Source of the DNA: Nanosynbacter sp.
GTDB taxonomy: Bacteria > Patescibacteriota > Saccharimonadia > Saccharimonadales > Saccharimonadaceae
DNA length: 64,000 bases
Direction: 5' to 3'
Assembly: GCA_015257665.1 (NCBI GenBank)
Contig: JABZJS010000002.1
Span: 1 to 64,000, forward strand
In this document: one piece after another, positions 26,677 to 33,982 of the stretch
Layout: each line of letters starts with the position of its first letter
How positions within the stretch are numbered: position 1 is the stretch's first letter
Notes under the pieces: generated by a model
Told to the model about the DNA's origin: nothing
What the model saw: the letters and a program-made list of their open reading frames with translations, nothing else
The model's database searches: none
Position numbers and translations under genes: made by a program

Positions 26677-26706
26677 ACGCCCCACTTCCATCCAGAAGCG
26701 GGGCGT
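26677..26706 (-). terminator. Intrinsic terminator on the minus strand without an upstream protein gene
   Basis: Stem ACGCCCC/GGGGCGT extended by CTTC/GAAG. Read on the minus strand it is followed by TTTTTG. The ~300 bp upstream on that strand hold no long reading frame, so it should terminate a small RNA or short leader transcript. Confidence 0.75.
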
Positions 26707-27012
26707 GGGCTAGTGCCTGCTTAGCAGAACAGCAATTGAAATTTTGTGCCCTTAAAAGCTTCACAATAATGCATATTTTGACTCTTTCTTGATTAGCTAC
26801 AACGCATATCGCCAAATGTGGTAGTACCACACCTCGCTAATCACTCGGCGGAACTATCTTACCACCGGAAAATTTTCCGAAACAAATTCCATTCGTTCAT
26901 AGCATTTCCTCACAATCCATGATTGTTAGTTATTACTGTATGACCTGCCGCGGCTTATATACCAGGCCATAAATCCACCGTACCATACCTCGCGCCTACT
27001 GGCAAATTCTGC
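26707..27012 (-). ncRNA. Candidate small RNA or leader with 13-codon ORF
   Basis: Inferred from the orphan terminator at 26677-26706. Within it, GAGG followed by ATG opens a 13-codon frame encoding MNEWNLFRKIFRW and a stop (near 26890-26850). A GTGGTACTACCAC hairpin lies further down. A TATATA box lies near 26957. No match to a known RNA class was recognised. Confidence 0.35.
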
Positions 27013-27025
27013 TACACTAAAGAGG

Positions 27026-28030
27026 ATGTTTGATGAAGTGATACGCGCGGTTCAACGCGCAGACAAAATTATTATTATCCAAGCTGAAAATCCCGATGGT
27101 GACAGTGTCGGCAGTAGCCTCGCGCTGGAGGAGATTCTGGGCGATTTGGGCAAGCAGGTGACGCTCTATTGCCCGGTGGCAGTGCCCAAATATTTGCGGT
27201 ATATTCGCGGCTGGGATCGCATTACTGATGAGTTTGACAGCAGTGCTGAGCTGGTGATTATTGTTGATACCAGTGCAGATATCTTGCTCAGTAAGGTGCT
27301 CGAAGCACCGAGTGCTCGCGCCTTCCTCACGACGCACCCAGTGCTCGTGCTGGACCACCACGCGACGGAGAGTACCCTAAGCTTTGATCATACACTTATC
27401 AATCAAGATGTAGTGGCGACTGGCGAGCTCATCTACAATCTTGCGCAGCATGCTCAGTGGGCGATCAACCCACAAGCGGCAGAGAATCTCCTCATCGCGA
27501 TCATGAGCGATAGCCTAGGTCTGACAACGCAAAACACCACAGCCGACTCCATCCAGACCGTCGCAGAGCTGACCCGGCTGGGTGCAAGCAATGCCGCCAT
27601 TGAGGTGCGCCGCCGTGACTTTATGAAAAAAGCGCCAGAGATCCTTAGCTACAAAGGGCGCTTGATCGAGCGGATCGAGTATGTGCTAGATGGCCGCCTG
27701 GCACTCATCCATATCCCGTGGGAGGAGATCCAGGAATATAGCGACCAATATAACCCCAGTATGCTTGTACTAGACGAGATGCGTCTGGTGGAGGGGGTAG
27801 ATGTGGCGATTGCTATCAAGACCTACCCCGATGGCAAGCTGACCGGCAAGATCCGTAGCAATGCGCCAGTAGCGGCAATGATCGCTGGCTACTTTGGTGG
27901 TGGTGGTCATGCCTATGCAGCGGGTTGGCGGATGTATGAAGACTACCAGCTGGCGATGCGTGAGATCGTCGAGGCAGCCAGCCGGGCCTTCGTTGAGTAT
28001 GATGAGAGCGAGGCAACCCATGGCGATTAA
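27026..28030 (+). CDS. DHH/DHHA1 phosphoesterase (NrnA-like)
   Basis: 334 residues. It resembles NrnA-type enzymes that degrade nano-RNA, pAp or cyclic dinucleotide products. Motifs: NPDGDSVGS near residue 25, IIVDTSAD, LVLDHHATE near 112, IMSDSLGLTT near 172, and the DHHA1 motif GGGGHAYAAG near 292. In motif I the His three residues before Pro (HxxPDxD in characterised members) is Ala, so one metal ligand appears lost. The ATG lies 7 nt after TACACT (27013-27018). The gene overlaps cysS by 11 bp. Confidence 0.88.
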   Translation: MFDEVIRAVQRADKIIIIQAENPDGDSVGSSLALEEILGDLGKQVTLYCPVAVPKYLRYIRGWDRITDEFDSSAELVIIVDTSADILLSKVLEAPSARAFLTTHPVLVLDHHATESTLSFDHTLINQDVVATGELIYNLAQHAQWAINPQAAENLLIAIMSDSLGLTTQNTTADSIQTVAELTRLGASNAAIEVRRRDFMKKAPEILSYKGRLIERIEYVLDGRLALIHIPWEEIQEYSDQYNPSMLVLDEMRLVEGVDVAIAIKTYPDGKLTGKIRSNAPVAAMIAGYFGGGGHAYAAGWRMYEDYQLAMREIVEAASRAFVEYDESEATHGD

Positions 28031-29498
28031 GTTTGCTAACACACTGACTCGTCGCCTCGATACATTTGTACCGCTTCAGCCTGGCAAGGTGTCGCTCTAC
28101 ACTTGTGGACCAACAGTATATAACCATTTGCATGTTGGCAACTGGGCGGCGTATATCTACTGGGATATCCTGGTGCGCATGTTTCAGGCGGAGGGCTACG
28201 AGGTGGAGCGTGTGATGAATATCACTGATGTTGGCCACCTGACAAGCGATGCCGATGAAGGCGAAGACAAGCTCGAGAAGGGTGCGCGCCGCGAGGGTAA
28301 GACTGCTTGGCAGATTGCTAAATTCTACGCCGATGACTTCATCCGCGGGATGAACGCGTTGCGCTTAACACCGCCGAGTCAGCTGGCCCGTGCCACCGAC
28401 TATATTAACGAGCAAATCCAGCTTGCCATTACTATCAAGCGTAAGGGGCACACCTACCAGACGAGTGATGGGATTTATTTTGATACCAGTACTTTCCCAG
28501 CCTATGCAGACTTTGCCCGGCTCGATCTGCGAGCCTTGCGGGCGGGGGCACGGATTGGCCCCAATAGCGAGAAGCGCCACGCGAGCGACTTTGCCCTATG
28601 GAAGTTCTCGCCAACTGGTGTCAAGCGCGACATGGAGTGGCCCACGCCACCGGAGCTACTCGACCAACCACCAACAGACGGTACCCCAGTGATGGGCTTC
28701 CCGGGGTGGCACTTGGAATGCTCGGCAATTGCAATGCACTTCCTTGGCGCGACGCTCGACATCCACACTGGTGGGATTGATCATATTCCTGTACACCACA
28801 GCAACGAGATTGCTCAAAGCGAAGCTGCGACGGGCCAACCCTTTGCTCACTACTGGCTGCACTGCAACCACCTCAAGGTTAATGGCACGAAGATCAGCAA
28901 GAGCCTGGGTAATGGTTACACCTTGACCGACCTCGCTGAGCGGGGCTACACCCCCATGGCGTACAAGTTATTCGTCTTACAAAGCCACTACTCGCACGAG
29001 GGGAACTTTAGCTGGGAAAACCTCAGTGCAGCGCGCAACCGCCTGCGCAAGTGGTATGAAGTGGCGTGCCTGCGCCACCAGACGTACGAGAGTCTGGATG
29101 ATGACCAGCGTAAGAGTGACGAACAATCGGGCCATGTATCGCTTCTGGCAGCAAGTGGGGCAGTGCGCGAGGCGCTCGCAAATGACCTGAATACCCCCGA
29201 GGCGCTGCGGCTCATCGATGAAGCATTTGATCGGGTGCTAGCGCGGCCACTGGCAGCAGTATACCATCGTGGATTGGAGGAGTTGCTGGTGGCGATCGAT
29301 CAGCTACTTGGTCTCGATCTCTGTGAGTCGACGCCAGACATTACAGATGAGACTAAGAAGCTCATCCTCCAGCGCCAGCGTGCTCGCGAAGCCCGCGACT
29401 GGCCCACAGCCGACCGCCTGCGTACTGATCTCACCACGCAACACATCGCCGTGCGTGACACACCGCAAGGGCCGGTGTGGTGGTGGGCGGAGAAATAA
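28020..29498 (+). CDS. cysS: Cysteinyl-tRNA synthetase
   Basis: 492 residues. Class I synthetase charging tRNA-Cys. Marks: LYTCGPTVYNHLHVGN (zinc Cys and HIGH-like motif), GWHLECSAIA with the second zinc Cys, HTGGIDHIPVHHSNEIAQSEA, and the KMSKS loop as KISKSLGN. The start at 28020 is set by homology, and the gene overlaps the DHH gene by 11 bp. Upstream in-frame ATGs lie inside that gene and are rejected. Confidence 0.96.
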   Translation: MAIKFANTLTRRLDTFVPLQPGKVSLYTCGPTVYNHLHVGNWAAYIYWDILVRMFQAEGYEVERVMNITDVGHLTSDADEGEDKLEKGARREGKTAWQIAKFYADDFIRGMNALRLTPPSQLARATDYINEQIQLAITIKRKGHTYQTSDGIYFDTSTFPAYADFARLDLRALRAGARIGPNSEKRHASDFALWKFSPTGVKRDMEWPTPPELLDQPPTDGTPVMGFPGWHLECSAIAMHFLGATLDIHTGGIDHIPVHHSNEIAQSEAATGQPFAHYWLHCNHLKVNGTKISKSLGNGYTLTDLAERGYTPMAYKLFVLQSHYSHEGNFSWENLSAARNRLRKWYEVACLRHQTYESLDDDQRKSDEQSGHVSLLAASGAVREALANDLNTPEALRLIDEAFDRVLARPLAAVYHRGLEELLVAIDQLLGLDLCESTPDITDETKKLILQRQRAREARDWPTADRLRTDLTTQHIAVRDTPQGPVWWWAEK

Positions 29499-29499
29499 C

Positions 29500-30222
29500 G
29501 TGAATCACGAGACCACACCACACGCTCCATCAGTGGAACAAAAACTACGTACAGACCACAAGATACACGCGCTACGTACAGTCTTTGGCACAGTAAACCG
29601 CTGGGGGTGGGAGCATGATGATACCTATAGCAATAATATTGCTCGACATGAAGCCATTATTACCCTGAGTAACCTTATTGCCTGCGAGTCGTCCCTGAGC
29701 AGCGGAGAGCTGCCCAGGGATCTGCCGCTGACTGAGCGGACGGGCTATGACATAGGCAAAACTCTACCCAAGAATATCGACCTTGCCATCGCGGCGTACC
29801 TGCCAGACTATGCTGAGAAACTGCCAGGTCTTGGCTACGACGGCAGTGGGTTGGCTGTGGGTTACGATGAGTATAATGTACCTGAGGAGATACCTGACGA
29901 AGAATGGCAAACACTAGAGCTTGATATGTCTGATGAGCCGATGGCAACAGCGTCGCTTGTCGATCCGTTGCGTGCGCTGGTGCTGATGCATCATTATTAC
30001 AATCTAGTCGTTGCGCCAATTGAATATGGTAATAAAGGGAAACCATGCTACGATTGGTCGTTGCCCGATACGCTCGAGATGACAGGGGTTATTGCACCAG
30101 TTGTGCAGCTATGCATGCGAGGTCAGACGGTGGTGCACCGCTGCGTACCGAGAGAGTATTATGACGCGATGAACCACGCACACGACAGGAGTACGGTAGC
30201 ACAAAATGGCGATGGCGTGTAG
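29500..30222 (+). CDS. Hypothetical protein following cysS
   Basis: 240 residues, acidic, cytoplasmic. I chose the GTG at 29500, directly after the cysS stop, because GGAGA lies upstream within the end of cysS. Translation from further upstream would read through cysS out of frame. No family is recognised. It begins a run of four small unknown genes (29500-31779) that look like accessory or immunity proteins. Confidence 0.6.
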   Translation: MNHETTPHAPSVEQKLRTDHKIHALRTVFGTVNRWGWEHDDTYSNNIARHEAIITLSNLIACESSLSSGELPRDLPLTERTGYDIGKTLPKNIDLAIAAYLPDYAEKLPGLGYDGSGLAVGYDEYNVPEEIPDEEWQTLELDMSDEPMATASLVDPLRALVLMHHYYNLVVAPIEYGNKGKPCYDWSLPDTLEMTGVIAPVVQLCMRGQTVVHRCVPREYYDAMNHAHDRSTVAQNGDGV

Positions 30223-30232
30223 AAAATGATGA

Positions 30233-30238
30233 TATACT
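30233..30238 (+). promoter_or_regulatory. -10 box of a leaderless gene
   Basis: TATACT, followed by 6 nt and the ATG at 30245. The -35 is weak. Confidence 0.55.
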
Positions 30239-30244
30239 ATCATC

Positions 30245-30712
30245 ATGACATGGAACAGCATTACCCCACAAAGATTTGTCGAACTTGTAAATTACTGGGT
30301 CAACCAAGATTGGCCACTCACAGAAGATAAGTTGACAGCGGCTATGGAGAAACTGGGCTGGGACGAAAGTGATCCAAGTACTATCGCAAAAGATATTCCA
30401 GTTAACCAACCAAGACTATCGGCAACTATCTCTGACCCGACTGCTGGGCTTAACACGATATCCTGGAGTTTGACAGACGTCGATACAACGGAGTCGGTCG
30501 ACCGTAATGCGTTTATGAACGACACTTTTGTCGGTTATGTGGAAGCTGGCACTGCCGCTTGGGGTCGTCCCCGAATTTCTCGCAAGGCGGAACGTGAAGT
30601 TGCGACATGGAATACAGCAAATGGCTGTGAGTTTCAAATTGCGAATAGATATGCAGGTATCGCGCTGTATATCCATTCACCGCAGTTCACAAGGGTTCTG
30701 AACAGTATTTAA
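30245..30712 (+). CDS. Small hypothetical protein, DUF6301-like
   Basis: 155 residues, soluble. The N-terminal motif (helix, then WPLTEDKLTAAMEKLGWD) resembles DUF6301-type small proteins of Actinobacteria, which often sit near secreted polymorphic toxins. This resemblance is from memory of the pattern and is not certain. It ends before a 26-bp gap to the TY-Chap-like gene. A leaderless start is predicted. Confidence 0.55.
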   Translation: MTWNSITPQRFVELVNYWVNQDWPLTEDKLTAAMEKLGWDESDPSTIAKDIPVNQPRLSATISDPTAGLNTISWSLTDVDTTESVDRNAFMNDTFVGYVEAGTAAWGRPRISRKAEREVATWNTANGCEFQIANRYAGIALYIHSPQFTRVLNSI

Positions 30713-30738
30713 TATACGCCTAACTTAGAAGTGTTAAG

Positions 30739-31254
30739 ATGCAACAATCCGCTTGGACAATACTTGAGAATAAGTTAAAGAATGCGCTCATGCTGGCAGG
30801 CGATCGCGTGCACATCACACTGATCCCCGACATTCCAGTGAAAAATACGACACCATATCTTCAGTATGCAACCAGCGGGACATCGCTTGTCTGTGAGTTG
30901 CATCTGTCTCAGCCGTCTCAGGATATATCAGCTCGCTGCACTACTATCAATACTTCACTCGGTTGGGAACGGCAACGGGGTAGTAATATTGAAGTTTACT
31001 CGCGCCATCTCCTGCTGCCGACGTATAGTTCGGCGTATGTCTCACTCGCAGCACAATCGATCCACATCCTGCGTGACATCCTTCAGATCAGTGAACCAAC
31101 TTCATTGACTTACTACGCATGGCGTGCTCCTGAAGAACTAGAAGATGGTCGTTACTACTCCGCAGAAGAGGTAGATGAACTAGACGAAGGTGAGGATCCG
31201 CTTGAGGTTGATTTGGGGATTGAGATGGCGTCGAGGCGACCAGAGTTATTATAG
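30739..31254 (+). CDS. TY-Chap-like (secretion chaperone-like) protein
   Basis: 171 residues. The arrangement YLQYAT, LGWERQ, then ~LAAQSIHILRDILQISEPTSLTYYAW matches the pattern of TY-Chap domains, type III chaperone-like folds encoded next to polymorphic toxin or type VII-type effectors in Gram-positive hosts. The C-terminal ~40 residues are strongly acidic. If correct, it would shield or present an effector or its immunity partner. Confidence 0.5.
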   Translation: MQQSAWTILENKLKNALMLAGDRVHITLIPDIPVKNTTPYLQYATSGTSLVCELHLSQPSQDISARCTTINTSLGWERQRGSNIEVYSRHLLLPTYSSAYVSLAAQSIHILRDILQISEPTSLTYYAWRAPEELEDGRYYSAEEVDELDEGEDPLEVDLGIEMASRRPELL

Positions 31255-31278
31255 ATTGTTACATAGCAGGAAAATAAT

Positions 31279-31779
31279 ATGCCAACGAATTCAGACAATA
31301 GCACCCAATCAGATAGTCAACGCGAGCTTGCAGCATACACACAGAAGCATGCACAGTATTTCATCGACTATATGTCGAAAGTGTTGGGGTGTGACCTCTA
31401 TAGTATGCTTGATTATTCAGTAAAGAGTCTTGCAGTGGTAGATGATGTGCTTGATGTACTCTATCGAGAAGCTGCCGATACTACATCAAAGAACCATATG
31501 TTTGTTCTTGAGACAAAAGATGCGGTAGCGATGGATGCAGGTTGTTATATCCTTGAAGTGGCCAAGCAAAACTTTGGTGGACGCTACGCGTGGATTACTG
31601 AGTGGAATGAGCCGACGATTGTGACAGGAGAGCCAGAGTATAGTGTTTCTCTTGGTGCATGTAGCAAGGCTAAGGGGAGGATTGATAATGGCGATGAGGA
31701 CAATATTCCCTTCTTCTTCGATGGGTATGTCGAGAGAGTTACACATCCACGGCCCGGACAGGAAATATTTATTAGTTAG
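31279..31779 (+). CDS. Small hypothetical protein of the same cluster
   Basis: 166 residues, soluble, acidic. The stretch AGCYILEVAKQNFGGRYAWITEW followed by a beta-rich tail ending GYVERVTHP recalls a widespread small family in toxin-immunity neighbourhoods, but I cannot name it with confidence. It lies 24 bp after the TY-Chap-like gene and is probably co-transcribed. Confidence 0.55.
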   Translation: MPTNSDNSTQSDSQRELAAYTQKHAQYFIDYMSKVLGCDLYSMLDYSVKSLAVVDDVLDVLYREAADTTSKNHMFVLETKDAVAMDAGCYILEVAKQNFGGRYAWITEWNEPTIVTGEPEYSVSLGACSKAKGRIDNGDEDNIPFFFDGYVERVTHPRPGQEIFIS

Positions 31780-31862
31780 AGTGTTTAAATCTCTATTCTT
31801 CTCTAATTTATATGTAGATGTATCATAAGATTCTTACTGGCGTGGCTCTCGCTGCGAGGTTT

Positions 31863-32996
31863 CTATCCCTCGCCCTTAATCTTTTCCACCAGTTTGGCTA
31901 GTGGCTTGGTGGATTCTTCGCGAGCGCGGGCATTGTGCTCGAGATAGTCGTCTAGCAGAACTTTACAGCAGCCAGCGATGGGGATAGAGATGAGACCGCC
32001 GATGATACCAAAGATGTAAAGGCCAATGGTGATGGCAACGAGGACGACCAGTGGTGTGAGCTCGATCTTGCGCGACTGAATAGTAGGCGAGATGAAGTTA
32101 TTCTCGATCTGTTGGTAGATGATGAAAAATGCTGCAAAGATGAGACCGCCTGGTAAAGCATTAAAGCCAAGCAAAAGAGAGATCATCACCCCGGCAATCG
32201 TGGCACCAAACATAGGGATGAGTGCTAGGACAAAGGTGACGGCAATGGTGACAAGTGCAAGGTTGCCTGGAATAGCCGAGAAAAAGAGGCTGAGCACAAA
32301 GACCGCTGCACCAGCAAAGAGGGCACCAATGCCTGAGATCGTGAGCTGTCCCGTCACATAGCCTGCTACCACAGCGTGCATGCGGTGAGCGACCTTTTGG
32401 TGGCGCTCCATCGTGGCTTGGTCGCGGTAGAGCCCCCAAAAGCGCTCAGCCCAGGCTGGTCCTTCCGTCAACATCAAGAAGGTGAGGACAAGGACTAAGA
32501 ATGCAGAGCCAACTGCCGAAAAGACAGAGCTAATACCAGCGAGAAGGTTGCCGCTGAGGCCACGCGTCCATGACTCGACGCTGCCGCGAGCGCTCTCGAC
32601 TACTTGATTGACTTGTGCCTGAATATGATACTGCTCGGCAAAAGTACCAAAGCTGTGCCACTGCTCGCCTGCTGTATGGATCATCCCCGGCAGGGCATCG
32701 ACAAACTTGCTCGTCTGCTGGACGATAGGTGGTACTACGAGCACGAGAACCACTCCAAGTAGTGCCACAATACTAATGAAAGCGAGTGCGGTGCTGAGTG
32801 TCCGACTACGGTTAGGCAGGCGCTCGACGATAGCATTGACCGGCCCATTGAGCGCCAGCGCGAGGAACCCCGCTGTGCCAATCATAATCAAGGCAGTCTG
32901 TGCCAGATAAATCGCGAGGATTGCAAATGCAAAACCAATTACTACCAGCCAAAACCGCACAAAGGTCTTCGTATCTATCTCTATCCGTACTCTCAT
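31863..32996 (-). CDS. AI-2E family transporter
   Basis: 377 residues with seven to eight membrane helices, of the TerC-unrelated PF01594 family that includes AI-2 exporter TqsA and Na+/H+ antiporter-like members. Marks: PPIVQQ in the first half, a long amphipathic region at ~110-150, the LALIPMFGATIAG motif near 260, and YQQIENNFISPTI near 300. The substrate is undetermined. The start at 32996 lies 7 nt after TATACT (33004-33009 on this strand), so a leaderless mRNA is likely. Confidence 0.87.
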   Translation of the reverse strand: MRVRIEIDTKTFVRFWLVVIGFAFAILAIYLAQTALIMIGTAGFLALALNGPVNAIVERLPNRSRTLSTALAFISIVALLGVVLVLVVPPIVQQTSKFVDALPGMIHTAGEQWHSFGTFAEQYHIQAQVNQVVESARGSVESWTRGLSGNLLAGISSVFSAVGSAFLVLVLTFLMLTEGPAWAERFWGLYRDQATMERHQKVAHRMHAVVAGYVTGQLTISGIGALFAGAAVFVLSLFFSAIPGNLALVTIAVTFVLALIPMFGATIAGVMISLLLGFNALPGGLIFAAFFIIYQQIENNFISPTIQSRKIELTPLVVLVAITIGLYIFGIIGGLISIPIAGCCKVLLDDYLEHNARAREESTKPLAKLVEKIKGEG

Positions 32997-33070
32997 GCCT
33001 TTTAGTATACCACGATTTGCTAATGGATTAGTGGCAAGAACATAGCGGTGGGGTAGTGCTTGACTCTGTG

Positions 33071-33637
33071 TTATTTTTGCTCGGGCGAGGGAGGGGTAGA
33101 TGGTTCAGCTGGTGTTGTCGACGTGCTAGCCTGCGGCTGCTGTGGCTGTGGTGGCTGAGGCTGAACTGGTGGAGCAACCGGTGGTTGCGAGTAATAAGGC
33201 GGTTGTGGTGGCTGCGAGATTCTGTCGAGAATAACTCTGCCAATTTTATGCCAGACGAAGAAGATCGTTACTGGAATGAGGATAATGATCAAGACCATGG
33301 TAATAGCTGAGATAAGCATAATTAGTAATGTACCGCCAAAGAATGCTGTAATAGCTCGGCCAAGCTCTTTGTCCTCTGTCGTTGGTGACTGATGATTAGT
33401 TTGCTCGTTCTCCGAATCTGTAGCTGCTAGATGATAAGCCTGATCTAGTGGACGAACAAAGGTAGTAGAGAAAAAGTGAACTGCTGGTGTAGAGTTCTTG
33501 AGTAGCTGAAGGTTGGGGCGGCTATACATCGCAAGCAAAAGTATGATAGCGCTACCAAATAGTAAGAAAAAGCTGCTTAATAATACGAAATACTGTGAAG
33601 AAAAGATTCGCTTGACTGGTTGGTGAATATGGACCAT
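33071..33637 (-). CDS. Membrane protein with Pro/Gln-rich tail
   Basis: 188 residues. Two hydrophobic helices (~17-38 and ~97-128) enclose an outer loop of ~60 residues. The C terminus (~145-188) is very rich in Pro, Gln and Ser (PPQPPYY, PPVAPP). No family is recognised. The ATG at 33637 lies 6 nt after TATGAT (33644-33649). The proline tail would face the cytoplasm and may bind a partner. Confidence 0.65.
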   Translation of the reverse strand: MVHIHQPVKRIFSSQYFVLLSSFFLLFGSAIILLLAMYSRPNLQLLKNSTPAVHFFSTTFVRPLDQAYHLAATDSENEQTNHQSPTTEDKELGRAITAFFGGTLLIMLISAITMVLIIILIPVTIFFVWHKIGRVILDRISQPPQPPYYSQPPVAPPVQPQPPQPQQPQASTSTTPAEPSTPPSPEQK

Positions 33638-33685
33638 AACTCTATCATACCATACTAGATGTGGCAGAATGAGAAGTGGGTGCGC

Positions 33686-33910
33686 TTACTCTACAATCAC
33701 TGTCATCCGCACCATCAAACACAGCAAGACAAGTCCTGTGCCAGCCAGCACTGAGACAGCAATAGTCATGCGGTTGGGGTAGTAGTCAACAGTCTTGGGT
33801 TGCTCGGCTTGGTGCAACGAGAGGTGAGCAACTGGTGTGCTGGTGCGCTTCGATGATCTTTTGGCTGCTGCCCTAGTTTTGGTTACAGTGGTGTGTGGAG
33901 CTTTTGTCAT
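33686..33910 (-). CDS. Small single-pass membrane protein
   Basis: 74 residues. A basic, Thr/Lys/Arg-rich N-terminal half is followed by one membrane helix (~50-70). The ATG at 33910 lies 6 nt after TATACT (33917-33922). It is divergent from the P-type ATPase gene, and a regulatory-subunit role is only a possibility. Confidence 0.6.
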   Translation of the reverse strand: MTKAPHTTVTKTRAAAKRSSKRTSTPVAHLSLHQAEQPKTVDYYPNRMTIAVSVLAGTGLVLLCLMVRMTVIVE

Positions 33911-33982
33911 GGCTCTAGTATACGCCGATGTGTGGTAATTTGTCCAGAACGCTTATGCTTGGTGTGCTATAATAGATCTATT

